DNA from: Streptomyces misionensis
GTDB lineage: Bacteria; Actinomycetota; Actinomycetes; Streptomycetales; Streptomycetaceae
Direction of reading: 5' to 3'
Assembly: GCF_007896895.1 (NCBI RefSeq)
Contig: NZ_VOGW01000034.1
Coordinates: 1-57,590 of the forward strand
DNA: 57,590 nt
The translations under genes were made by a program, and so were the position numbers. Positions 24,225-33,025 of the stretch are shown here, one piece after another. Positions within the stretch are counted from its first letter, which is position 1. Each line of letters begins with the position of its first letter. Below the pieces are notes generated by a model. The model saw only the letters and a list, made by a program, of their open reading frames with translations, was not told the DNA's origin and searched no databases.

Positions 24225-24851
24225 ATGCAGGACGAGTACCGCACAGTCGCCCACGCGGGCGTGCACGAGACCGAGATCAACCGTTCCCGCTTCCTGTGCG
24301 CCCTCGCCCCGGCCGCCACCGAGCGGGAGGCGCAGGACTTCATCGCGGCCGTCCGCAAGGAGCACGCCGACGCCACCCACAACTGCTGGGCCTACGTCAT
24401 CGGCGCCGACGCCTCGGTGCAGAAGGCCAGCGACGACGGCGAACCGGGCGGCACCGCCGGCGTCCCCATGCTCCAGATGCTGCTGCGCCGGGACATGCGG
24501 TACGTCGTCGCCGTCGTCACCCGCTATTACGGCGGTGTCAAGCTCGGCGCCGGCGGGCTCATCCGCGCCTACGGCGGCGCCGTCGGCGAAGCCCTGGACA
24601 CGCTCGGCACCCGCACCCGGCGCCGCTTCCGGCTGGCCACCGTCACCGTCGACCACCAGCGCGCGGGCAAGCTCCAGAACGATCTGCGCGCCACCGGCCG
24701 CGAGGTCCGCGACGTGCGCTACGGCGAGGCCGTCACCATCGAGATCGGCCTGCCGGACGCCGACGTGGACGCCTTCCGGGGCTGGCTCGCCGACGCGACC
24801 GCGGGCACGGCCGTGTTCGAACCGGGCGGCGAGGCATACGGAGATGCCTGA
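24225..24851 (+). CDS. YigZ/IMPACT family protein
   Basis: 208 residues. The UPF0029 (IMPACT) N-terminal domain has NRSRFLCALAPAATEREAQDFI, ATHNCWAYVIG, SDDGEPGGTAGVPMLQML and the signature VVTRYYGGVKLGAGGLIRAY. A second ferredoxin-like domain (YigZ C-terminal) follows from about residue 130. These proteins may bind nucleic acid or act on translation; the role in bacteria is unsettled. A TAGGGT box precedes the start by 6 bases. Confidence 0.9.
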   Translation: MQDEYRTVAHAGVHETEINRSRFLCALAPAATEREAQDFIAAVRKEHADATHNCWAYVIGADASVQKASDDGEPGGTAGVPMLQMLLRRDMRYVVAVVTRYYGGVKLGAGGLIRAYGGAVGEALDTLGTRTRRRFRLATVTVDHQRAGKLQNDLRATGREVRDVRYGEAVTIEIGLPDADVDAFRGWLADATAGTAVFEPGGEAYGDA

Positions 24852-24944
24852 CCCTTGGCGACAAATAGGGCATAACGCGTGTGCGGTGCACCCGGTATGA
24901 CGGGTGATGCGGGAGTGACCGGCCGGGGTGTCGTACCCGGCCGT

Positions 24945-24950
24945 TAGTCT
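24945..24950 (+). promoter_or_regulatory. -10 box of the sbcD promoter
   Basis: TAGTCT ends 8 bases before ATG 24959; sbcCD mRNA is probably leaderless or nearly so. Confidence 0.5.
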
Positions 24951-24958
24951 CGGTGGTC

Positions 24959-26122
24959 ATGAGACTCCTGCACACGTCCGACTGGCATCTCGGCCGGGCC
25001 TTCCACCGGGTGAGCATGCTCGGGGCCCAGGCCGAGTTCATCGGTCACCTCGTCGCCACCGTGCGCGAGCGCGAGGTGGACGCGGTGCTCGTGTCGGGAG
25101 ACGTGTACGACCGCGCGGTGCCCCCGCTCGCCGCCGTCGAACTCTTCGACGACGCCCTGCACCGCCTCGCCGCACTGGGCGTGCCCACGGTGATGATCTC
25201 CGGGAACCACGACTCGGCCCGCCGCCTCGGCGTCGGCGCCGGACTCATCGACCGCGCCGGCATCCACCTGCGCACCGAACCGTCCGCCGTCGCCACCCCC
25301 GTGGTGCTCGCCGACGCCCACGGCGACGTCGCCTTCTACGGCCTGCCCTACCTCGAACCCGCCCTGGTCAAGGACGAGTTCGGCGTCGACAGGGCCGGGC
25401 ACGAGGCCGTCCTCGCGGCCGCCATGGACCGGGTCCGCGCCGACCTCGCCACCCGCCCGGAAGGCACCCGCTGCGTCGTCCTCGCCCACGCCTTCGTCAC
25501 CGGCGGCGAGGCCAGCGACAGCGAACGGGACATCACCGTCGGCGGGGTCGCCGCCGTACCCGCCGGGGTCTTCGACGGCGCCCACTACGTGGCTCTCGGC
25601 CATCTGCACGGCTGCCAGACCCTCACCGAGCGCGTGCGCTACTCCGGCTCCCCGCTCGCCTACTCCTTCTCCGAGGCCGGCCACCGCAAGAGCATGTGGC
25701 TGGTCGACCTGGCCGCCGACGGCACCGTCCGCGCCGAACGCCTCGACTGTCCGGTGCCGCGCCCGCTGGCCCGCGTCCGCGGCACCCTGGAGGAGCTGCT
25801 CGCCGACCCGGACCTCGCCCGCCACGAGGACTCCTGGGTCGAGGCCACCCTCACCGACCCCGTCCGCCCGGCCGACCCGATGGCCCGGCTCACCGAGCGC
25901 TTCCCGCACACCCTGAGCCTCGTCTTCGCCCCCGAACGCGCCCCCGACGACCCCCGGGCCTCCTACGCCCGGCGCCTCGCGGGCCGCAGCGACCAGCAGA
26001 TCGCCCGGGACTTCGTCGCCCACGTCCGCGGCGCCGGACCCGACGAACACGAGACCGCGATACTGCGCGAGACCTTCGACGCGGTCCGTGCCGACGCGAC
26101 CGTACGGGAGGTGGCCCGGTGA
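24959..26122 (+). CDS. sbcD: Exonuclease SbcD (Mre11-like nuclease subunit)
   Basis: 387 residues from ATG 24959 (MRLLHTSDWHLGR). All phosphoesterase motifs are present: HTSDWHLGR, LVSGDVYDRA, MISGNHDSARR, VLAHAF and GHLHGCQ, giving the two-Mn site. A C-terminal capping domain follows from about residue 270. With SbcC it opens hairpins and resects DNA ends. The stop overlaps the sbcC start in GTGA, so the two subunits are made together. Confidence 0.96.
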   Translation: MRLLHTSDWHLGRAFHRVSMLGAQAEFIGHLVATVREREVDAVLVSGDVYDRAVPPLAAVELFDDALHRLAALGVPTVMISGNHDSARRLGVGAGLIDRAGIHLRTEPSAVATPVVLADAHGDVAFYGLPYLEPALVKDEFGVDRAGHEAVLAAAMDRVRADLATRPEGTRCVVLAHAFVTGGEASDSERDITVGGVAAVPAGVFDGAHYVALGHLHGCQTLTERVRYSGSPLAYSFSEAGHRKSMWLVDLAADGTVRAERLDCPVPRPLARVRGTLEELLADPDLARHEDSWVEATLTDPVRPADPMARLTERFPHTLSLVFAPERAPDDPRASYARRLAGRSDQQIARDFVAHVRGAGPDEHETAILRETFDAVRADATVREVAR

Positions 26123-29115
26123 GGCTGCACCGGCTCGACATCACCGCCTTCGGCCCCTTCGGCACCACCCAGCACGTCGACTTCGACGCGCTGTCCACCG
26201 CCGGCCTCTTCCTGCTGCACGGCCCCACCGGCGCGGGCAAGACCTCCGTCCTGGACGCCGTCTGCTATGCCCTGTACGGCTCCGTGCCCGGCGCCCGCCA
26301 GAGCGGCGCGGGCCAGGGCATGAACCTGCGCAGCGACCACGCCGAGCCCCGCACCCGTACCGAGGTGCGCCTCGAACTCACCGTCGCCGGACGCCGGCTG
26401 GAGGTCACCCGGCAGCCGCCCTGGGAGCGCCCCAAGCTGCGCGGCAAGGGCACCACCGTCGACAAGGCCCAGACCTGGCTGCGCGAGTACGACGCCACGG
26501 CGGGCGCCTGGAAGGACCTCAGCCGCTCGCACCAGGAGATCGGGGCCGAGTTCGAGCAGCTGCTCGGCATGAGCCGGGAGCAGTTCTGCCAGGTCGTGCT
26601 GTTGCCCCAGGGCGACTTCGCCCGCTTCCTGCGCGCCGACGCCGAGGCCCGCGGCCGGCTGCTCGGCCGCCTGTTCGACACCCAGCGCTTCGCCGACGTC
26701 GAGAAGCGCCTCGCCGAACGCCGCCGCGCCGCCGAGGCCCGGGTGCGCGAGGGCGACGCCGCCCTCCTCGCCGACGCCCACCGCATGCAGCAGGCCGCGG
26801 GCGACGCCATGGAGCTGCCCGAACTCGCGCCCGGCGACCCGGGACTCGCCGAGGCCGTGCTCGGCGCCGCGGCCGTCGCCCGGGCCACCGCCCAGGAACG
26901 CCTCACCATCGCCCACAGCCGACTGGCGGCCGCCGAGTCCGCCCACGCCGACGCCCGCCGCGCCCTGGACGAGACACGCGAACTCGCCCGGTTGCAGGGC
27001 AGGTTCGCCGAGGCGCGACGGCGCGCCGAACGGCTGGAGGAGCGGGCCGACGGCCATCGCGAGGACCAGGAGCGCATGGCGCGTTCCCGGAAGGCCGAGC
27101 AGGTCGCGCCCGCCCTGCACCTGCGGGACGAGGCCGAGCGCGAGCACCGCGAGGCGGACGCCGCCGAGGCCCGCGCCCGCGGCCTGCTGCCCGGCACGCT
27201 CGCCGACGCCGACGCGAGCGCTCTGGCCGCCGCCGCCCGCCGCGCCGCCGAGGAACTGGGCGGCCTGGACGCGGCCCGGCGCGCCGAGCGGCGCCTCGCC
27301 GAGGTGACCGCGGAACGCGCCGGACTGGACCGCCAGGAGCGCGCCGACGAGGACGTGCTGCGCGAGGCCGACGCCTGGCTTGAGGGCTGGGACTCCGCGC
27401 GCGCCGCCCTCCAGGCGCGCATCGACACCGCCCAGGAGGCCGCCACCCGCGCCGAGCAGCTCGGCGTCCGCCGCGAACCGACGCGGCGGCGCCTGGCGGC
27501 GGCCCGCACCCGGGACGCCCTCACCGCCGACCTGGAGACGGCCCGGCAGCGGGCCCAGGACGCCGGACGGCGCGCCCTGGACGCCCGCGCCCACTGGCTC
27601 GAACTCAAGGAACAGCGCCTGAACGGCATCGCCGCCGAACTGGCCGCCCGCCTCGCCGACGGCGAACCCTGCGCGGTCTGCGGCGCCACCGAACACCCGG
27701 CGCCCGCCCGCAAGGACGCCGGGCACGTGGACCGCGCCGCCGAGGAACAGGCGCACGCCGCATCCCAGGAGGCCGACCGCCGGCACACCGAGGCCGAGCG
27801 GAGCGTCGCCGCCGTCCGCGAGTCCCTGGCCGCCGCCACCGCCGAGGCGGGCGAGACACCCGTCGCGGAACTCGCCGCCGAAGCAGATGAGTTGCAGCAG
27901 GAATACGCCCGCGCCCGGCACGCCGCCTCCGGGCTGCACGCCGCCCACGAGGAGCTGCGGCGCGCCGAGCAGGAGCGCGAGCGGCGCCTCGCCGAACGGC
28001 AGCAGGCCGCCGTACGGGGCGCCTCCCGGCTCACCCGGCGCGAGGCGCTGGATCGCGAACAGTCCCAGCTGGAAGCCGAGTTGACCCAGGCGCGCGGCAC
28101 CGAGGGCAGCGTGGCCGCGCGCGCCGCTCAGTTGGAGCGGCGGGCGGCGCTGCTGGCCGAGGCCGCCGACGCGGTGCGTGCCGCCGAGGACACCGCCCAG
28201 CGCCTGAAGACCGCCGACGCCCGGCTCGCCGACGCCGCCTACCGGGCCGGCTTCGCCACCCCCGAGGCCGCGGCCGCCGCCCTGCTCGCCGACGACGGGC
28301 ACCGTGAGCTGCAACACCGCCTGGACACCTGGCAGTCGGAGGAGGCCGCCGTGCGTGCCGTCCTCGCCGAGGCGGACACCGCGGCCGCCGCCCGGCGCCC
28401 GTCCGCCGACCCGGCCGGCGCCGAACGGGCGGCCGCCGAGGCCGAGCGACGACTGCGGGAGGCCGTCTCCGCCCGCGACGCCGCCGACCGCTGCCGCGCC
28501 GAGCTGGACCGGCTCTCCGCCCGCGCCGCCGAGGCCGTGCGCCGGCTCGGGCCGTTGCGCGAGGAGTACGACCGGGTCGCCCGGCTCGCCGCCCTCACCG
28601 CGGGCACCGCCGCCGACAACGAGCGCAGGATGCGCCTGGAGTCGTACGTGCTCGCCGCCCGACTGGAACAGGTCGCCGCCGCCGCGACCGTCCGCCTCCA
28701 GCGCATGTCCTCCGGCCGCTACACCCTCGTCCACTCCGACGACCGCAGTGGCCGCGGCCGCAGCGGGCTCGGCCTGCACGTGGTGGACGCCTGGACCGGC
28801 TGCGAACGGGACACGGCCACCCTCTCCGGCGGCGAGACCTTCTTCGCCTCCCTGGCCCTCGCCCTCGGCCTCGCCGACGTCGTCACCGACGAGACCGGCG
28901 GCGTCCGCCTGGACACCCTCTTCATCGACGAGGGCTTCGGCAGCCTCGACGACCAGACCCTGGACGAGGTCCTCGACGTCCTCGACGGCCTGCGCGAACG
29001 CGACCGCAGCGTGGGCATCGTCAGCCACGTCCCCGACCTGCGCCGCCGCATCCACGCCCAACTGGAGGTCCTCAAGGGCAGATCGGGCTCGGCGCTGCGG
29101 CAACGGGGGGTCTGA
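26119..29115 (+). CDS. sbcC: Exonuclease SbcC (Rad50-like ATPase subunit)
   Basis: 998 residues from GTG 26119. Walker A is GPTGAGKT at 35-42. Two long Ala/Arg/Glu-rich coiled-coil arms meet at a zinc hook CAVC (518-521). The C-terminal half of the ATPase has the signature LSGGETFFASLALALGLAD (from residue 902) and Walker B LFIDEGFGSLDD (E938 catalytic). It clamps DNA and drives SbcD nuclease. A very long open frame on the opposite strand is a GC-bias shadow. Confidence 0.96.
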   Translation: MRLHRLDITAFGPFGTTQHVDFDALSTAGLFLLHGPTGAGKTSVLDAVCYALYGSVPGARQSGAGQGMNLRSDHAEPRTRTEVRLELTVAGRRLEVTRQPPWERPKLRGKGTTVDKAQTWLREYDATAGAWKDLSRSHQEIGAEFEQLLGMSREQFCQVVLLPQGDFARFLRADAEARGRLLGRLFDTQRFADVEKRLAERRRAAEARVREGDAALLADAHRMQQAAGDAMELPELAPGDPGLAEAVLGAAAVARATAQERLTIAHSRLAAAESAHADARRALDETRELARLQGRFAEARRRAERLEERADGHREDQERMARSRKAEQVAPALHLRDEAEREHREADAAEARARGLLPGTLADADASALAAAARRAAEELGGLDAARRAERRLAEVTAERAGLDRQERADEDVLREADAWLEGWDSARAALQARIDTAQEAATRAEQLGVRREPTRRRLAAARTRDALTADLETARQRAQDAGRRALDARAHWLELKEQRLNGIAAELAARLADGEPCAVCGATEHPAPARKDAGHVDRAAEEQAHAASQEADRRHTEAERSVAAVRESLAAATAEAGETPVAELAAEADELQQEYARARHAASGLHAAHEELRRAEQERERRLAERQQAAVRGASRLTRREALDREQSQLEAELTQARGTEGSVAARAAQLERRAALLAEAADAVRAAEDTAQRLKTADARLADAAYRAGFATPEAAAAALLADDGHRELQHRLDTWQSEEAAVRAVLAEADTAAAARRPSADPAGAERAAAEAERRLREAVSARDAADRCRAELDRLSARAAEAVRRLGPLREEYDRVARLAALTAGTAADNERRMRLESYVLAARLEQVAAAATVRLQRMSSGRYTLVHSDDRSGRGRSGLGLHVVDAWTGCERDTATLSGGETFFASLALALGLADVVTDETGGVRLDTLFIDEGFGSLDDQTLDEVLDVLDGLRERDRSVGIVSHVPDLRRRIHAQLEVLKGRSGSALRQRGV

Positions 29116-29457
29116 CGGCGATCAGGCACGGCGGTCACAGGGACGGCGAAGAGGCGGGCTGGGGCACTGCGGCCATGGGTGGCCGACGGGCGGCACTGCC
29201 CTGGAGGGCGTTCAGGCCCACGGCCATGCCCTGCTCGTCCCTTCGCTCCAGTACCGTGCGCGGCACAGCTGAGCCGAGCCCTCGGCCCTGGCGGTGACGC
29301 GCCCGCCGGGAGCGGTGGCGAGCGCTCCCGCGAAGGCCTGAATCGCAACGACGCGGCCCCGACTCGGTCCGGCGGCAGCGGGGGCCGGCCCGTCTCAACC
29401 GCCCATGGAGACAGGCGAGTTCAGTCGCCGTCAAGGGTGCGTGTAGGTTCTTCGCCC
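29116..29457. other. Gene-free stretch after sbcC
   Basis: 342 bases with no convincing gene on either strand and no clear hairpin. Short open frames here lack ribosome binding sites and recognisable composition. The final bases hold the promoter of the next gene. Confidence 0.5.
29444..29449 (+). promoter_or_regulatory. -10 box before the Imm21-like gene
   Basis: TAGGTT ends 8 bases before ATG 29458. Confidence 0.45.
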
Positions 29458-29973
29458 ATGGCTCGGATTGAAGATCATGGAGTGCTGGAGTGGGTGGAGT
29501 CGGGCGGTGGGCCCCTGATCGCCGTTCCGGAGGTGGTCCTGCCGTTCTGGGCGGGGGCCGACAGCGAGGAGCTGGACACGGACTACGACCGGGCCTGCGA
29601 GGTCGCCGGGTACGCCGGGCTGCTGCCCGTCGGTGACAGCGCGGCGCTCGTCCTCGGTGACGAACCCGCCGCCACCTCCTATCTGCCCGAGCACGGCACC
29701 TTCGTACGGTGGTCCGCGGCCGAGTCCGAGCGCGAGCTGCTGGCCGGGGTGCCCGCCGCGCTGGAGGGCGCCGTGTGGGAGCAGGAGCTGCGCTGGGACG
29801 TGCCCGGGCCCGTGGTGCTGTTCGACTCGGCCTGGCCGGGCGGCGAGGCGGACCGGCAGGAGCACCTGAAGGTGCCGCTCGCCGCCGGGTCGTACACCGT
29901 GCGCACCGCCTACGCCCAGCCGGGGCCCGAGACCTGGGTCGGGCTGGTCCAGCTCAGGCCGCTGGGGCGCTGA
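29458..29973 (+). CDS. Imm21-like immunity protein, orphan
   Basis: 171 residues. The pattern VLEWVESGGGPLIAVPEVVLPFWAG, then DYDRACEVAGYAGLLPVGDSAALVLGDEPAATSYLP and VVLFDSAWPG matches the Imm21 family of predicted immunity proteins from polymorphic toxin systems (recalled pattern). No toxin, WXG100 protein or secretion gene lies nearby; the flanks are sbcC and a P450 operon. It may protect against toxins of other strains or have another role. Confidence 0.65.
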   Translation: MARIEDHGVLEWVESGGGPLIAVPEVVLPFWAGADSEELDTDYDRACEVAGYAGLLPVGDSAALVLGDEPAATSYLPEHGTFVRWSAAESERELLAGVPAALEGAVWEQELRWDVPGPVVLFDSAWPGGEADRQEHLKVPLAAGSYTVRTAYAQPGPETWVGLVQLRPLGR

Positions 29974-29980
29974 GGCGGGC

Positions 29981-31222
29981 TCAGGGACGCAGGCCGTCGA
30001 AGTCGATCTCCAGGTGCCGCGGCCCGCGCAGCACCGCGTTCTCCCGGTACGGCGGCGGGTCCTGCACCAGGCGCGGGTTCTCCAGCCGCCGGGCCAGCTC
30101 GGTCAGTGCGATCTGGGTCTCCAGCCGGGCCAGCGGCGCGCCGAAGCAGATGTGGATGCCGCTGCCGAAGCCGAGGTGCTGGACGTCCTCGCGGTCCGGG
30201 TCGAACCGGTCGGGGTCCGCGAACCGCTCCGGGTCCCGGTTGCCCGCGGCCAGTACCAGCCAGATCCGCGACCCCTTGGGGATCGTCACCCCGCGCACCT
30301 CGATGTCCGCGATGCAGGTGCGCTGCGGCACCAGCTGGACCGGCGGCTCGTAGCGCAGCAGCTCCTCCACCAGCCGGGGCGCGAGCTCCGGTTCGTGGCG
30401 CAGCCGCTCCAGGATCTCCGGGTGGCGCAGCAGCGTGAGCATGCCGTTGGTGATCAGGTTGACGGTCGTCTCATGACCGGCGATGAGCAGCAGCACGGCC
30501 GTGCTGAGCACTTCCATCATCGTCATCGCGCCGTCCGGCCCCCGGCTGTTGACCAGGTCGGACAGCAGATCGTCGCGCGGTTCCTTCGCCCGCTCCTCGA
30601 CCAGCCCGGCCAGATACATGCCGAGCTGCATCCGGGCCTCGCGGGCCGTCCGCTCGAACTCCTCGTCCCCGCCCTGCCGCAACCCCGGGTCCAGGTTCGC
30701 CACCAGCGGATCGACCCAGGCGCGGAAGCGGGGCTCGTCCTCCCGGGGCACCCCGAGCAGCCGGCAGATCACGGTCACGGGGAAGGGGTAGGCGAACTGG
30801 TCGACCAGGTCGATCCGCCGGGCGTCCCCGAAGCCGTCGATCAGCGCGGTGACGATCTCCCGCAGCTCGCCGCGCATGTCGTCGATCCGGTGCGGGCGGT
30901 GCGGCGGTCCGAAGCCGCTGTTGGCGATGCGCCGCAGCCGGTCGTGCTCGGGCGGGTCCAGCCGCAGGAAGGACGGCGGCAGCCCGCCCGTCTCCTCGGG
31001 GCCGGCCAGCGGATCGTCGCCGGCGGCGGCCAGGTTCGCCGCGTCCGAGCTGATCCGCGGGTCGTGCAGCAGCGCCTCGATGTCCCAGTAGGAGCTGATG
31101 ACGTAGGGGCCGCCCTCCTCCTCGTGCAGCACCGGTGTCCGGCGGAGCTCCCGGTACACCGGGTACGGGTCGGCGCGGCTGGCGTAGTCGGTGATCCGGC
31201 GCACGAGCGAGTCTTGCGTCAT
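29981..31222 (-). CDS. Cytochrome P450
   Basis: 413 residues from ATG 31222 with AAGGA 6 bases upstream. I-helix AGHETT is at 248-253, the ExxR pair at E287/R290 (EELLRYEPPVQ), and the heme loop FGSGIHICFG with ligand Cys359. A class I bacterial P450. It heads nothing downstream but shares an operon with its own reductase and ferredoxin, transcribed ferredoxin first. The set recalls the CYP147-type clusters of streptomycetes (from memory, low confidence). Substrate unknown; fatty acid hydroxylation is possible. Confidence 0.95.
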   Translation of the reverse strand: MTQDSLVRRITDYASRADPYPVYRELRRTPVLHEEEGGPYVISSYWDIEALLHDPRISSDAANLAAAGDDPLAGPEETGGLPPSFLRLDPPEHDRLRRIANSGFGPPHRPHRIDDMRGELREIVTALIDGFGDARRIDLVDQFAYPFPVTVICRLLGVPREDEPRFRAWVDPLVANLDPGLRQGGDEEFERTAREARMQLGMYLAGLVEERAKEPRDDLLSDLVNSRGPDGAMTMMEVLSTAVLLLIAGHETTVNLITNGMLTLLRHPEILERLRHEPELAPRLVEELLRYEPPVQLVPQRTCIADIEVRGVTIPKGSRIWLVLAAGNRDPERFADPDRFDPDREDVQHLGFGSGIHICFGAPLARLETQIALTELARRLENPRLVQDPPPYRENAVLRGPRHLEIDFDGLRP

Positions 31223-31263
31223 GAGGGGTCCTTGGAGCGTCGAGGGAGGGCAGGCCGGGGATC

Positions 31264-32655
31264 TCAGTGGCGGGCCGGGTGGAAGACGAGCCGGGTGTCG
31301 GCGGGCGAGTAACCGCTGAGGGTCACCATGGCCGCGTGGGTCGGCAGCGACGGGTCCGGGAAGTCGGCCGGCACCGGCCGACGGTCCCCGGGGCGCCGGT
31401 CCAGCGTCGGGTGCTCCACCGGGAACGGCGCGCCCCGCTCGATCTGCCGCTGGTAGAACTCCAGCCACCGCGTGTTGTCGAAGCTCACCGCGGCCACCAC
31501 CCTGCCCTTGTGGCCGTAGACGCCGACGAACCGGCGCTCGGCCGTCGAGCCCTGCGTGATCATCAGCTCCTCGCCCATCGGGGGCACCCCGACCGACTTG
31601 ATGTTCACCCCGAACTGCGAGGACCAGAACGCCGGCATCCACAGGTGCGGGCGCCGGTCGGTGGCGCCGCAGATCATGTTGTGCGCGGCCGTCTCCGCCT
31701 GCGCCACGGCGTTGCCCCAGTGTTCGAGCGAGAGGAACTGGTACTCGAACAGCGCGTGCGGGGAGCGCGCCACGTCCCCGGCCACGAACACGTCGTCCGT
31801 GACGATGCCCCGGAAGTCGAAGGCACGGCACCCCGCGTCGCAGGCGATGCCCCGGGGGCCCGCGCCGAGCCCCGACCCGGCCAGCCAATCGGTGTTGCGC
31901 TGCGAACCCAGCGAGACGACCACCACGTCCGCCTCGACCACGCTCTCGTCGGACAGGTGCACCGCTCGTACCCGGCCGGCCGGATCGCCCTCCAGCGCCG
32001 TCACCGTCACCCGGGTGCGCAGATCCACGCCGTGCTCGCGCATCAGATCCGCGGCGACCGAGCCGATCACCCCGCCGAGGGCGCCCACCAGCGGCGCGCC
32101 CGCCCGCTCCGCCACCGTGACGGGGACGCCCCGCTCCCGGCACGCGGAGGCGACCTCGCAGCCGGCGAACCCGGCACCGATCACGAACACCCGGCGCGGC
32201 CCCGCCTTCAGCCGCCCGTACAGCCCCGCCGCGTCGTCCCGGGTGCGCAGCAGGAAGACGCCGTCCAGCCGGGCCTCCGGCTCCTTCGGCCAGGGCCGGG
32301 CGCGCACCCCGGTGGCGATCAGCAGCCGGTCGTACTGCACCTCGTCCCCGTCGGCCAGCCGGACCCGTTTGGCCCTCAGGTCCAGGCCGGTCGCCGCCAC
32401 GCCGAGGCGCCACGTGGCGTCGAGCTCCCGGCGCCGGGGCAGCTCGGTGCGGTGCGGGCCGGCCTTGCCGAGCAGCACCGCCTTGGACAGCGGCGGCCGG
32501 TCGTAGGGCTCGTACGGCTCGTCGCCGATCAGGGTCAGCTCCCCGGTGAAGCCCTCCGCGCGCAGCGTCTCCGCCGCCCGCAGCCCGGCCAGCGAGGCGC
32601 CCACGATCACGATCCGGCCCTCGCGCCGCAGTCGCTCCACTCCGTCAACGGGCAC
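31264..32655 (-). CDS. FAD-dependent ferredoxin reductase
   Basis: 463 residues from GTG 32655, which has GGAGG 6 bases upstream and overlaps the ferredoxin gene by 11 bases; GTG 32640 is a weaker choice. The FAD-binding GxGxxG-type motif is VIVGASLAGLRAAETLRAEG, the NAD-binding one FVIGAGFAGCEVASACRERG, and the second FAD motif DDVFVAGDVAR. The tail is about 60 residues longer than in small reductases of this class. It passes electrons from NAD(P)H to the adjacent ferredoxin. Confidence 0.93.
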   Translation of the reverse strand: MPVDGVERLRREGRIVIVGASLAGLRAAETLRAEGFTGELTLIGDEPYEPYDRPPLSKAVLLGKAGPHRTELPRRRELDATWRLGVAATGLDLRAKRVRLADGDEVQYDRLLIATGVRARPWPKEPEARLDGVFLLRTRDDAAGLYGRLKAGPRRVFVIGAGFAGCEVASACRERGVPVTVAERAGAPLVGALGGVIGSVAADLMREHGVDLRTRVTVTALEGDPAGRVRAVHLSDESVVEADVVVVSLGSQRNTDWLAGSGLGAGPRGIACDAGCRAFDFRGIVTDDVFVAGDVARSPHALFEYQFLSLEHWGNAVAQAETAAHNMICGATDRRPHLWMPAFWSSQFGVNIKSVGVPPMGEELMITQGSTAERRFVGVYGHKGRVVAAVSFDNTRWLEFYQRQIERGAPFPVEHPTLDRRPGDRRPVPADFPDPSLPTHAAMVTLSGYSPADTRLVFHPARH

Positions 32656-32866
32656 CGGCGGCCTCCGGCGACCCGTCGAGCCCGTCGGCGGTGATCGCCT
32701 GCACCGGGCAGGCGGCCACCGCCCGGGCCAGCCGCTCACGCTGCCCGGGGTCGGGCCGCGGGTCGTAGACCAGCGACTCCTCGCCGTGCATGGCGAAGAC
32801 GTCAGGCGCGAGGAACGCGCACTGGGCGTACCCCTGACACTTGTTGAGATCGACGACGAGCCTCAT
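32645..32866 (-). CDS. [3Fe-4S]-type ferredoxin
   Basis: 73 residues from ATG 32866 (MRLVVDLNKCQGYAQCAFLAPDVF) with GGAG 5 bases upstream. The cluster Cys are in NKCQGYAQC and in VAACPVQAI, i.e. three Cys with the second position of the usual four-Cys motif replaced by Tyr. This fits P450-partner ferredoxins of actinomycetes. First gene of the ferredoxin-reductase-P450 operon. Confidence 0.93.
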   Translation of the reverse strand: MRLVVDLNKCQGYAQCAFLAPDVFAMHGEESLVYDPRPDPGQRERLARAVAACPVQAITADGLDGSPEAAGAR

Positions 32867-33025
32867 CGACGCTCCGCCCTTCCGGTGGCCAGGGTCCGGT
32901 GCACGCGCCACGCGGCCGGCGCGGCGTACCCGGACGGCGGTCGCCCCCCGCTCGCCAGCATGGGAGCGAACCGGGGGGAGCCGCGCGCCGGGCACGCCGA
33001 TCGGGTGAGCGGAGCCGGGACCGGC

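Noticed and set aside
25963..29103. A 1046-codon open frame on the minus strand opposite sbcD/sbcC
   Set aside because: The plus strand encodes complete SbcD and SbcC with all motifs. The antisense frame is Gly/Ala/Val-rich without any domain and reflects GC-biased third positions.
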